Below are positions 1-7,204 of a stretch of DNA of 12,281 nucleotides, one piece after another. A program made the position numbers and the translations under genes. Positions within the stretch are counted from its first letter, which is position 1; each line of letters opens with the position of its first letter. Below the pieces are notes generated by a model. That model was not told the origin of the DNA. It did no database searches and saw nothing but the letters and a program-made list of their open reading frames with translations. The DNA comes from Thermoplasmata archaeon (GTDB lineage Archaea; Thermoplasmatota; Thermoplasmata; Thermoplasmatales; Thermoplasmataceae), in assembly GCA_021845155.1 (NCBI GenBank), contig JAKBSB010000022.1, positions 1 to 12,281 of the forward strand, in the 5' to 3' direction.

Positions 1-35
1 CCGATCTGGGCTTTCTGTCCTAATGTTACTGCCAT
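1..35 (-). CDS. 5' end of a gene running off the left edge
   Basis: Only about eleven codons are visible, beginning MAVTLGQKAQI. The start is the ATG at 35-33. A GGTGAT Shine-Dalgarno site, an exact match to the archaeal consensus, lies six bases upstream, and an AT-rich TATA-like stretch lies near 80-90. The same frame is also open through a GTG at 62-60, which could be a leaderless start instead. The gene would be downstream of hemB on the same strand but with its own promoter. The short N-terminus vaguely recalls redoxin-family openings, but that is too little to name a product. Confidence 0.4.
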   Translation of the reverse strand, partial: MAVTLGQKAQI

Positions 36-247
36 ATTTTGATCACCGTAAGCTAATCCCACATTATTTAATAAGTATTTTGTTAATTTATCCTATAAAT
101 TCCGAATAAAATCTCCATTCTATCATGGCGGTAGTTGAGAGATGGCTTGAATAAATAAGGGAAAGCGTTAAAATCAAAGCAGGCGCAGAAATTTGTGGAG
201 CATCCGTGCCATTGACCACTTGAACATAAATTACCGCACCATACATA

Positions 248-1213
248 TCACTGTTCCAGGTTGTCCATGAACCATTCCGCAAAGTAGGTTATTAACATAT
301 CAGCCCCTGCCCTGAATACTGATGTTATTCCTTCAAGGATGATATTTTCGTTCATGTATCCGTCAAGAATGGACTTCTTTATCATGCTGTATTCTCCACT
401 CACACTGTATGCGGCCAGAGGAAGATCGAATCTGCGTTTTGCCTCAGAGATAACATCCAGATAAAAAATGGCCGGTTTTACCATGATCATGTCTGCTCCT
501 TCCCTTATGTCCAGGTCTATCTCTCTCATTGCTTCCCTGGAATTGCGCCAGTCCATCTGGTAAGTCTTTCTGTCACCAAATCCGGGGGCTGACTTTACCG
601 CCTCCCTGAAAGGGCCAAATAGGTTTGACGAATATTTGGCGCTGTAAGCCATGATGGATGTGCCGTTAAATCCAGAATCGTCAAGCGCTCTGCGGATAGA
701 ACCAACCTGGCCATCCATCATGCCACTTGGTGCGATTATATCTGCTCCACTTTCAGCATAACTTATTGCAATCCTGTCGTAAACCTCAAGTGTCCTGTCA
801 TTGTTTATTACTGATTTCTCCACAATGCCGCAATGACCGTGATCCGTATATTCACAAAGACACAGGTCCGTAATGACAGTCAGTGAGGTATTTTCCTTGG
901 CAATATTTACTGTTTTCTGCACGCAGCCATTTGGATCATACGAGGACGTTCCAGCTGCATCTTTATGGGCAGGAACACCGAATAGAAGTATATTCTTTAC
1001 CCCCTTAGAATCGAGTGTTTCCAGGTACTTTCCAACCATTTCCAGTGGGTAAGTGTATATGCCTGGCATGGAGTTTATTGCTGCAACATTCTTCAGATTT
1101 TCATCTACAAAAACGGGCATGATCAGCTTTGCAGGATCAATGCGTGTTTCTGCCACAAGATCCCGCATACGCGGCGTTGCTCTTGTCCTTCGCATTCTGG
1201 TTGCCGGAAACAT
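248..1213 (-). CDS. hemB: Porphobilinogen synthase (delta-aminolevulinic acid dehydratase)
   Basis: This cytosolic enzyme condenses two molecules of 5-aminolevulinate into porphobilinogen, the first common pyrrole of heme, siroheme and cobalamin synthesis. The N-terminus (MFPATRMRRTRATP) is a typical HemB opening and supports the ATG at 1213. The zinc-site cysteines are C118, C120 and C128 in a DLCLCEYTDHGHCG stretch, so this is the zinc-dependent class. The two active-site lysines are K193 (AYSAKYSS) and K246 (MVKPA). Its 321 residues match the family length. The gene stands alone in the window and is divergent from the 133-residue gene, 32 bases away. There is no clear Shine-Dalgarno site; a CTTTAATC-like TATA element at about 1233-1242 suggests a leaderless mRNA. 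The assignment is secure. Confidence 0.97.
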   Translation of the reverse strand: MFPATRMRRTRATPRMRDLVAETRIDPAKLIMPVFVDENLKNVAAINSMPGIYTYPLEMVGKYLETLDSKGVKNILLFGVPAHKDAAGTSSYDPNGCVQKTVNIAKENTSLTVITDLCLCEYTDHGHCGIVEKSVINNDRTLEVYDRIAISYAESGADIIAPSGMMDGQVGSIRRALDDSGFNGTSIMAYSAKYSSNLFGPFREAVKSAPGFGDRKTYQMDWRNSREAMREIDLDIREGADMIMVKPAIFYLDVISEAKRRFDLPLAAYSVSGEYSMIKKSILDGYMNENIILEGITSVFRAGADMLITYFAEWFMDNLEQ

Positions 1214-1245
1214 AAATACTTAATCATTTAGTGGATTAAAGCTTA
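1212..1245. promoter_or_regulatory. Divergent promoter region between hemB and the 133-residue gene
   Basis: On the plus strand an ATAAATACTTAA element (1212-1223) is centred about 28 bases before the TTG at 1246. On the minus strand a CTTTAATC-like element (about 1233-1242) is centred about 26 bases before the hemB ATG. Both distances fit the archaeal TATA-to-start spacing, so both genes are probably read from leaderless transcripts. The elements are identified by eye. Confidence 0.45.
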
Positions 1246-1647
1246 TTGGGGGCTTCATTGAAGTATCAGGTTAGATCAAAGGGAGAAATGCTGGTAGAAA
1301 CTGACGTATCCGATTTCCTGAGAAAGGAAGCACAGAAAAGTGGGAATATCTTCGACAGTGCGAGAAGCATCTCCGAGAAGGCCGTTCTCCATTTCCATGA
1401 AATTTATGGAATAAATGATGTCAGGGTTGTTTTCGAAGATCTTATATTTGAGATAGATAGCAACAGGATCATCTCATCTGGAACAGTGCATTCCACCGAC
1501 ATGGACAAGGCTCAGTCAGGTTCAGTATACCTGGTATCATCCTCACTTATAGCCCTGTGGGAACTTACATCAACAATGGGATTGAAAACACAGGGGTACA
1601 GATCAATAAAAAATGTAAGCATCACTGCAATAAAGGAACTGGAGTAA
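1246..1647 (+). CDS. Unassigned 133-residue cytosolic protein
   Basis: I do not recognise the family. The predicted protein is soluble, with no signal peptide or membrane segment. It looks like a compact alpha/beta fold: a basic N-terminus, a helix around residues 24-55 (FLRKEAQKSG to LHFHEIYG), then beta-rich stretches around 57-85 and 93-133. The start is TTG at 1246, which fits the TATA-like element at 1212-1223 as a leaderless start. A second TTG at 1258 follows a GGGGG run (1248-1252) and is the alternative, four residues shorter. The codon pattern matches neighbouring genes and the frame is intact. It is divergent from hemB, but nothing in the sequence ties it to heme synthesis. Confidence 0.75.
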   Translation: MGASLKYQVRSKGEMLVETDVSDFLRKEAQKSGNIFDSARSISEKAVLHFHEIYGINDVRVVFEDLIFEIDSNRIISSGTVHSTDMDKAQSGSVYLVSSSLIALWELTSTMGLKTQGYRSIKNVSITAIKELE

Positions 1648-1791
1648 TTTCTCATCTTCCCTCATCTTGTACATACGAATCCACTCTCCAAGATTTTCTA
1701 TGTCCATGGAATAATAAACACAGAAAATACAGACATTTCCATGTATTCCTTTCTCCTGCGTGGAAAGGGATTCCCGGCAATTAAGCCAAAT

Positions 1792-3231
1792 TTAAACTAT
1801 TTCAGAAAGTTTCATTGTGGGCCATTTGTCCGAGTCATATTTCGGCGTGACTGCGTAAAGTTTCCTATTGGAGGTGTTGGCGAGAACATATCCATTTGCT
1901 TCCCTGAAGTGTATTGTCAGACCGGCGTAATGGCTTATTCTCTTGTAATAATCATCGTCCGTTATTATAATTATTGCTCCGGTGGGTCTAAGGCCATTGA
2001 TGAGATTCAGGAGGTCGCCAAAGAATTCATATCCGTACGTGAAGATAAGAAAGTCCGATGAAAAGAAATAAAGGTTTGGCCTGGATGAGTTAGAAAGGAA
2101 AAAATCAACAACTTCGTTGGGAAAATCCTCCGCTATACTCTTCCCTTCAAGATTGATAATAAATGAATTTGATTTTTTAGATTTTTCTGCTGTAATGTAA
2201 TGCCTGAGGCACTCAGCTTCGAGGCTTGTGGTGAGAACCCTTGAAGATTCGTAACTCCCGGAAGTCACATCTATGACTCCTCTGTTCTGGGTTATGGCGT
2301 TCTTAATCATGTTGTTCTTCATGAGATTCACGACATCGTTGACCTCAGTTGATTCGTCTTCACGGTGAAAAATCACAAGAGTTCCAAGAGGAATGCTATC
2401 CTCACCTGTCGGATTCAATTTTATAATTTCGGGGCTTCTTATGGGAACCCGGAAGAGGTCCTCAGTTTCAAACTTCGGCATCTTTATCCTGGCAGTTGGA
2501 TAGAGTACAGGTCCACGATCAAGTGGTACGAACCTGCCTCCATAAAGGGAATAAAGGAAAATAGGTGACGACGATATTGATATCCCTCTGAGTTTTTCAA
2601 TGGTTGCCGTCCTGACAATAAAATCATTCTTAATGTAGTAATCCATGGATATTACTCCATCGGCAAAATATTCCAGTTTAGGTTTCTCTTTTGCCTCAAT
2701 TATGGCAATAAGATTTGCTCCAGATTTTTCAACAAGGTCTGTATTTAAAAGCGAGAACAGGACATTCTCATTCATGTCGTACTTCTCGGCTATGGCGTCA
2801 ATGGAATCAATAACTATTATAGGATTGTCATTGAAACTTTTGTCAACGAAATTATATAGCATCTTTATTTCTGGAAGGAGATCCTGAATGTTCAGCACTA
2901 GGTTTCCCTCAATTGCGGTGTTCATTTTCCCCTCTTCAATCATTCTTTCAAGTTTTGAAAGTGATTCCGTATTGACATTAACAAGTTCAGAAGTTTCCGG
3001 GTCATCACCTTTTATGGAGACGCTTTCCAGCCATTTGAAAGTCTCATAGAGGGATACATCGGAAGACCTCGTGGAGAGGTACGAAACAGGAGTTCTTTCC
3101 CTGACACTTTCCAGAAATTCAAGTGCAAATGTTGTTTTACCGGCGCCTGGTTTCCCTTTAATCACAAGAGACCTTCCCCTGCTCTGGGAAAAAAATTCGT
3201 TCATCTTTCCAAACAGGCTCTCGTTTTCCAT
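1792..3231 (-). CDS. GvpD/KaiC-like RecA-superfamily P-loop ATPase
   Basis: This 479-residue protein starts with a RecA/KaiC-type ATPase domain (about residues 10-230). It has a Walker A motif GKPGAGKTT at 26-34 and a Walker B strand IIVID at 138-142. The segment EYFADGVISMD (187-197), followed by a KLRG motif near 213-216, is characteristic of archaeal KaiC/RAD55/GvpD proteins. The remaining 250 residues form a second soluble domain I cannot name. Archaeal members are generally regarded as regulatory or signalling ATPases; GvpD regulates gas vesicle genes in haloarchaea, but no gvp genes are visible here. The ATG at 3231 is preceded by a GGTGA Shine-Dalgarno site that overlaps the stop codon of the upstream DUF835 gene, so the two are co-transcribed and probably act together. 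Confidence 0.85.
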   Translation of the reverse strand: MENESLFGKMNEFFSQSRGRSLVIKGKPGAGKTTFALEFLESVRERTPVSYLSTRSSDVSLYETFKWLESVSIKGDDPETSELVNVNTESLSKLERMIEEGKMNTAIEGNLVLNIQDLLPEIKMLYNFVDKSFNDNPIIVIDSIDAIAEKYDMNENVLFSLLNTDLVEKSGANLIAIIEAKEKPKLEYFADGVISMDYYIKNDFIVRTATIEKLRGISISSSPIFLYSLYGGRFVPLDRGPVLYPTARIKMPKFETEDLFRVPIRSPEIIKLNPTGEDSIPLGTLVIFHREDESTEVNDVVNLMKNNMIKNAITQNRGVIDVTSGSYESSRVLTTSLEAECLRHYITAEKSKKSNSFIINLEGKSIAEDFPNEVVDFFLSNSSRPNLYFFSSDFLIFTYGYEFFGDLLNLINGLRPTGAIIIITDDDYYKRISHYAGLTIHFREANGYVLANTSNRKLYAVTPKYDSDKWPTMKLSEIV

Positions 3232-3234
3232 TTT

Positions 3235-3240
3235 TCACCT
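3235..3240 (-). promoter_or_regulatory. Shine-Dalgarno site for the GvpD-like gene
   Basis: The minus strand reads AGGTGAAAAATG, with GGTGA about four bases before the ATG and overlapping the TAG stop of the upstream gene. This internal operon gene has a ribosome binding site, unlike the first genes of transcripts in this window. That supports the chosen start and translational coupling. Confidence 0.6.
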
Positions 3241-4120
3241 AACCTTTAGTGCTAAGATCCTCAATACTGTGTGGGTGCCATTCCTGGCAGAATCTTGTGA
3301 TCTGCCCGAACTGTATGCTATCCATGGCGTTATCTGAAAAAACAAGTATCAGGTAACAATTTTTCTCAATTGCAGCACTCTTAATCTGCTCAAATGCCCT
3401 TGCAACCTCAAAGAACTCATGATATACTATTAGCAGATCAAAAACATCAACAAAAACCACATTGCTTCTTCCTTCCAGCATTCTCTTGACTATTGTGTCG
3501 GAAATGAAGGAAAGGTTAACCGGACGGTTTCTCTGTGCACCAATGGAATCCGTAACCCAGACAAAATTATCGTCATTGAATATTTCAGGTAATTCCATGG
3601 CAAAGTTAAATCGTGATGCAACGAGGAGTTTTTTTCTATCGATATTAACAGAAAGAAGAAGCGACATAAAAGGTTCCGTGTTTTCGGGTTTTGTGAAAAA
3701 AATTGTTCCAGGGTAAATTCCATTCTTTGCGAGATAAATTGTAAAATCATTAATAGTTCTCAATTTCCTCACAATATGCGAAGTTAGCGCCTTTCTAAGC
3801 CTCTTCCTTGATTCGTTCAAATCCTGGAGGTCAAGGAGCACTATTTCGCTGCTATACCTTATTTTTTCATCCAGTTCTATTTCTTTCTCCAGTAAAAGTA
3901 TGAGGAGATAATCGCGTTTCTCCCTGAGTAGAAGATCTTCCACTGGTTTCTCTATCTTACCATCAACATAAATCATGACAGAGGTAGGTTTCTCGTTCTC
4001 CAGCACTGATTCAGTGAAGTCTCTCACGAGTTTATACTCAACACCTGTAGGGGCCATCAGGGTGTTGCAAATTACCCCATGTTTTCCTTCCTTATCATAT
4101 ACCAGGATCATCTCAACCAC
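3239..4120 (-). CDS. DUF835 domain protein, candidate signal-transduction partner
   Basis: The C-terminal half of this 293-residue protein (about 139-282) matches the DUF835 pattern. It has a strand before FTKPEN, an LLVASRFNF segment, FVWVTDSIG at 186-194, a helix, NVVFVDVFDLLIVYHEF at 220-236, and a late strand CYLILVFSDN. DUF835 is an archaeal domain often found with signalling modules; its biochemical role is not established. The N-terminal 110 residues alternate strand and helix (VMIYVDG, DYLLILLLEKE, SEIVLLDLQDL) and could be a degenerate receiver-like domain, which is inference. The start is GTG at 4120 with a TTAAAATAAT box at 4137-4146; the ATG four codons in is the alternative. It is the first gene of an operon with the GvpD-like ATPase. 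Confidence 0.8.
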   Translation of the reverse strand: MVEMILVYDKEGKHGVICNTLMAPTGVEYKLVRDFTESVLENEKPTSVMIYVDGKIEKPVEDLLLREKRDYLLILLLEKEIELDEKIRYSSEIVLLDLQDLNESRKRLRKALTSHIVRKLRTINDFTIYLAKNGIYPGTIFFTKPENTEPFMSLLLSVNIDRKKLLVASRFNFAMELPEIFNDDNFVWVTDSIGAQRNRPVNLSFISDTIVKRMLEGRSNVVFVDVFDLLIVYHEFFEVARAFEQIKSAAIEKNCYLILVFSDNAMDSIQFGQITRFCQEWHPHSIEDLSTKG

Positions 4121-4136
4121 AATACTACGCCATTCA

Positions 4137-4146
4137 ATTATTTTAA
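4137..4146 (-). promoter_or_regulatory. TATA box of the DUF835/ATPase operon
   Basis: The minus strand reads TTAAAATAAT, centred about 22 bases before the GTG at 4120. There is no Shine-Dalgarno match upstream of the GTG, so the transcript is probably leaderless or nearly so. Confidence 0.45.
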
Positions 4147-4243
4147 CTTTGTCAGTTAATAATCAGCACGGCGCATGAGAATAGAATAGGTTACATTTAA
4201 GTGTTTGTGCACTAGATTTCATTTTTCACATTTCATTATTTAA

Positions 4244-4425
4244 CATATCGATGGGGAATTCAAGTTCATAGAGATTCCGCCAGGAACCTTTGAAGTTGGA
4301 AGATTCCTGCAGGACCAGGAAGAGGGTGCTACAGTGTTCGAATTATAGTTTGTGAAGAATCCTATACTGTGGTCCATGGAGCTGAATTGTTGACAATACG
4401 GGGAAACAGATTTAAGTTTATGTAA
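4244..4425 (+). pseudogene. Possible decayed tail of a small gene, in two frames
   Basis: After a TAA at 4241-4243, one frame reads 34 codons (HIDGEFKFIEIPPGTFEVGR and onward) to a TAG at 4346. A second frame takes over near 4340 and reads IIVCEESYTVVHGAELLTIR and onward to a TAA at 4423-4425. Both look like ordinary soluble protein. Neither has an ATG, GTG or TTG at a useful place, and joining them requires a single frameshift. The remnant would end inside the mdh promoter. No family can be named, and chance open frames remain possible. Confidence 0.28.
4411..4420 (+). promoter_or_regulatory. TATA box of mdh
   Basis: TTTAAGTTTA is centred about 24 bases before the ATG at 4439. No Shine-Dalgarno motif lies between them, which predicts a leaderless mdh transcript. 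Confidence 0.55.
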
Positions 4426-4438
4426 GCAATCACTAATT

Positions 4439-5410
4439 ATGAGAAGAAACAAGATATCAGTAATAGGCGCTGGCAATGTTGGAGCCACAGTCGCACAGTT
4501 TCTTGCAGCTAGAGAACTGGGAGATATTTACCTGTTTGATGTTGTTGACGGTGTGCCTGAAGGAAAAGCACTTGACATAGCAGAAGGGACTCCACACTGG
4601 AAAACTTCCGTTGACGTGAAAGGATTCACAACAACAAATCCCGAAGCGTATCAGAACATGGCAGATTCAGATGTTATAGTAGTAACCGCTGGACTGGCAA
4701 GGAAACCTGGAATGAGCAGGGACGATCTCCTGAATAAAAATTTAGAGATCATTTCGGATGTTGCAAAAAATATAAAAAAATACAGTCCGAATTCAGTAAT
4801 TGTAGTTGTGTCAAATCCAGCTGACATCATGGCATACGCAATTCAGAAATCCACAGGGATCAGTCCGAAAAAGATACTGGGTCTGGGTGGGTCTCTGGAT
4901 AGCTCCAGGTTCAGGCTGTTCATAGCACAGGAACTTGGCGTAGCGGTGGAAGACGTCAACGCCTTTGTAATTGGGGGGCACGGGGATGATATGGTTCCCT
5001 TTGTGAGGTATTCAAGCGTTTCCGGAATACCAATTTCCAGTCTTCTGAGCAAGGAAAAAATAGATGAGATCATAAAGAGAACAAGGTTTGGTGGAGGAGA
5101 AATAGTCAATTATCTAAAGACGGGAAGCGCTTATTATGCACCTGGAATCTCCATAACAGCAATGGTTGAATCAATAATAAGAGATAGGAAGAGAGTCATT
5201 CCATGTGCGGCTTTTCTGGAAGGACCCACCGGAAAACATTACAATGTCTCCGGAATATTCATTGGGGTTCCCATAAAGATAGGAAAAGATGGTGTTGAAG
5301 AGATATACGAAATGGACTTCAACAAAGAGGAACTCGCACTATGGGAAAAGACAGTACAATCTGTCAAAAACAGCTGCAAACTTGTGGATCAGTTCTTTTC
5401 AAAGAACTGA
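4439..5410 (+). CDS. mdh: Malate dehydrogenase, LDH-like type
   Basis: This enzyme interconverts malate and oxaloacetate with a nicotinamide cofactor in the citric acid cycle. The N-terminal Rossmann fold shows GAGNVG at 10-15, and D34 at the end of the second strand indicates a preference for NAD. The mobile loop reads GLARKPGMSRDD. R88 sits where LDH-family enzymes choose their substrate: arginine selects malate, glutamine would select lactate. Other active-site residues are R94, N126 (NPAD), D154, R157 and the catalytic H181 (GGHGDDM). The length of 323 residues is standard. The 3' end overlaps the convergent queC gene by 12 bases. The assignment is secure; cofactor preference is inferred. 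Confidence 0.96.
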   Translation: MRRNKISVIGAGNVGATVAQFLAARELGDIYLFDVVDGVPEGKALDIAEGTPHWKTSVDVKGFTTTNPEAYQNMADSDVIVVTAGLARKPGMSRDDLLNKNLEIISDVAKNIKKYSPNSVIVVVSNPADIMAYAIQKSTGISPKKILGLGGSLDSSRFRLFIAQELGVAVEDVNAFVIGGHGDDMVPFVRYSSVSGIPISSLLSKEKIDEIIKRTRFGGGEIVNYLKTGSAYYAPGISITAMVESIIRDRKRVIPCAAFLEGPTGKHYNVSGIFIGVPIKIGKDGVEEIYEMDFNKEELALWEKTVQSVKNSCKLVDQFFSKN

Positions 5411-6127
5411 TTTACCCAGATATTTTTCATAAAAATCAGGATAATTTTTATATTTTACTGGATCCCTGAATCCTGAATCCATAAACCCTTTAAGTCTCAA
5501 AAGGCATGAATCACACTCTCCACATGCCTCGATCCCGCCTCTGTAACAGGAATGCGTGAGTTCATAAGGGACTTTCAGCCTCATTCCAAGGGCAATTATT
5601 TCACCCTTGGTAAGATACTGGAGAGGAACGGAGATCCTGATATGTGAACTCTGGCCGAGTTTTGTGCCGAGGTTGAGAGTATTCTCCATTGAATTGAAAA
5701 ACTCTGGTCTGCAGTCCGGATATCCCGAGTAGTCAACTGCATTGGCACCTATGAAAATTGTTCTTGCATCCACGACTTCTGCATATGCCGAAGCAATGGA
5801 AAGGAATATGGTGTTTCTGGCGGGAACATAACTTGTGGGGATAGATTTAGAAAGTTCGTCAATGTCTCTCTTTTCAACATCCATCTCAGATGTAAGGCTG
5901 CTTCCTCCTATCTGCCTCATGTTAAAATTTACTACTATTCTTTCAACCCCGTAATGATCGCAGATTCTTTTCCCGCTTTCAAGTTCCATGCTATGTCTCT
6001 GTCCGTAATCAAAACTGATGGCAATTGTTTCATAGCCGCGGGAAAGTGCATATGCAAGTACAGTGGCTGAATCAAGCCCGCCCGAAAGCAGTACTATGGA
6101 TCTGTTATGGTTCAATGCTATCCTCAC
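5399..6127 (-). CDS. queC: 7-cyano-7-deazaguanine (preQ0) synthase
   Basis: QueC converts 7-carboxy-7-deazaguanine to preQ0 using ATP and ammonia. In archaea preQ0 is inserted into tRNA and becomes archaeosine. The PP-loop SGGLDS is at residues 15-20, followed by FDYGQRH (39-45) and the YVPARNT segment (100-106). Four cysteines (C194, C202, C205, C208) in HSCYRGGIEACGECDSC form the zinc site. The frame is open to a TTG at 6163, which would overlap queD by 59 bases and add an N-terminal extension unlike the family. I chose the GTG at 6127, which has a GGGTG element a few bases upstream and gives 242 residues. A TTG at 6118 is also possible. It is co-transcribed with queD. Confidence 0.93.
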   Translation of the reverse strand: MRIALNHNRSIVLLSGGLDSATVLAYALSRGYETIAISFDYGQRHSMELESGKRICDHYGVERIVVNFNMRQIGGSSLTSEMDVEKRDIDELSKSIPTSYVPARNTIFLSIASAYAEVVDARTIFIGANAVDYSGYPDCRPEFFNSMENTLNLGTKLGQSSHIRISVPLQYLTKGEIIALGMRLKVPYELTHSCYRGGIEACGECDSCLLRLKGFMDSGFRDPVKYKNYPDFYEKYLGKSVL

Positions 6128-6581
6128 TCTTTGCACCCTGACCAGGTCCCTCGTAAACAACAACTGACAGGAACTTTATATTTCTGTGCTGGCGGAGTTT
6201 TTCAGAGAGCATCGTAAAAAAATACTGTGAAAGATTCTCGCTGGATGAAACATCTGCATCAAGAAGGAACACATCGCTTTCGGGAAATTCGTATTCCTTG
6301 TGCCTGAAACTCACCAGGCATTTCCCATCTTCAATTCTGTGAGTGGAATATCGGTCCATGGATGGCACAATAACTCTGTGATCAATGGGTTCAATTATGC
6401 TTCGGATATCATTTTTTACAATTCCGTAATCTATGAGCACGCCGTCCACCATTTCTCCGTTCAGGGTAATGTCTACCGAATAATCATGCCCATGCAATCG
6501 CGAACACTTTTCAATATTAGGGATAAAATGTGCTGCAGAGAACCTTATATTATTTGTCCCACCGCTTATATGTATCTCCAT
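6105..6581 (-). CDS. queD: 6-carboxytetrahydropterin synthase (PTPS family)
   Basis: QueD makes 6-carboxy-5,6,7,8-tetrahydropterin from 7,8-dihydroneopterin triphosphate, an early step towards preQ0. Zinc-binding histidines are H18 (FSAAH), H30 and H32 (RLHGHDY). C26 in the CSRLHGH motif is the catalytic cysteine position. A conserved DHR follows at 67-69 and the end carries a VVYEGPG strand with the expected glutamate. Its 158 residues are a little longer than the roughly 120-140 usual, through a longer middle insert. The start is ATG at 6581, with an ATATTAATCT box centred 24 bases upstream and no Shine-Dalgarno site. It is the first gene of a queD-queC operon. The usual radical SAM partner queE is not in the window. 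A related archaeal PTPS could have another pterin role, but the linked queC supports queD. Confidence 0.92.
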   Translation of the reverse strand: MEIHISGGTNNIRFSAAHFIPNIEKCSRLHGHDYSVDITLNGEMVDGVLIDYGIVKNDIRSIIEPIDHRVIVPSMDRYSTHRIEDGKCLVSFRHKEYEFPESDVFLLDADVSSSENLSQYFFTMLSEKLRQHRNIKFLSVVVYEGPGQGAKSEDSIEP

Positions 6582-6600
6582 GGACTTGAATTATGAAATA

Positions 6601-6610
6601 AGATTAATAT
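6601..6610 (-). promoter_or_regulatory. TATA box of the queD-queC operon
   Basis: The minus strand reads ATATTAATCT, centred about 24 bases before the queD ATG at 6581. There is no Shine-Dalgarno match, so a leaderless start is likely. Confidence 0.45.
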
Positions 6611-6729
6611 CTATTCATTTTGACACTGAAAAGATCCAAATCGATACTGTAATCAGACCAAAAATAAAATATGAGTTTATTATGCAGAATGGCTTTGTAT
6701 TCGGTCGCAATGCAACCGTTTGAAAGTAA

Positions 6730-6804
6730 GGGCGCGTGGCCCAGTCTGGATATGGCAATAGCCTCCTAAGCTATAGATCGGGGGTCCGAATCCCCCCGCG
6801 CCCG
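6730..6804 (+). tRNA. tRNA-Arg, anticodon CCT
   Basis: The sequence folds as a full cloverleaf. The acceptor stem GGGCGCG (6730-6736) pairs perfectly with CGCGCCC (6797-6803). A D-arm carries the loop GG. The anticodon stem ATAGC/GCTAT encloses CTCCTAA with anticodon CCT, reading the arginine codon AGG. The T-stem GGGGG/CCCCC encloses TCCGAAT. The discriminator base is G (6804), no CCA is encoded and there is no intron. Position 55 in the T-loop is C where T is nearly universal. A weak TATA-like TTTATTATG at about 6675-6683 could be its promoter. Confidence 0.95.
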
Positions 6805-7204
6805 TTTCATGTGAGGAAAAACAGACGGGACCATTAATTGAGTTATTCGACAGTTTCAATGGTTTGAAAACTTTTCATATACTTTGTGCCACCCACCATT
6901 ACGGAAATAGAATGCAAACCTCATTTTGGACGTCATCGTTTGTTTGTGCAGTATAGTAGGTCATTTGCTGCTCGTTTTTGTGTATGTCCCGCACAGGTCG
7001 TACATAACTTTTATAACCTAACTTTTTCCACTTATATCACTACACCTAAATAGAGACGGTGTCGTCTTCAAATCTCGCTTAAATAATGAAGAAATGCTAA
7101 AGTCGTGATACTACCACTACGATTCAAGTACCAAAGATTGTTTTGAAATCAGTAAAACATTATGCAATCTTGAATCTGTAGTGTTACAAAGGATCAAGTA
7201 TGAG
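6805..7204. other. About 400-base stretch without a recognisable gene
   Basis: Reading frames here are short and frequently stopped on both strands. A TATA-like CTTTTATAA lies near 7010-7019 on the plus strand but no start codon follows at a suitable distance, so it could drive a small RNA or be chance. I see no repeat of the tRNA 3' end, no box C/D motif pair and no inverted repeats of note. The stretch sits between the tRNA and the 3' end of the unassigned 306-residue gene. Confidence 0.5.

Larger units (their letters stand above)
4121..4438. other. Gene-poor stretch between the DUF835 operon and mdh
   Basis: This 318-base interval holds the TATA box of the leftward operon at its left end and the mdh TATA box at its right end. 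Between about 4244 and 4425 are two open plus-strand frames without a start codon that look protein-like; they are listed separately as a possible gene remnant. I see no RNA gene or repeat array. Confidence 0.5.

Noticed and set aside
88..282. Minus-strand 64-codon frame overlapping the end of hemB and the gap after it
   Set aside because: It begins inside the hemB coding end in another frame, has no ribosome site or suitably placed TATA box, and shows no recognisable motif. It is most likely a chance frame.
4240..4488. Minus-strand frame over the mdh start
   Set aside because: It runs antisense to the mdh N-terminus and the possible remnant; its content is the complement of those frames and has no start signal.
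6797..7204. Genomic island attachment site at the tRNA-Arg 3' end
   Set aside because: No second copy of the tRNA 3' end occurs in the window, and no active integrase gene is adjacent.
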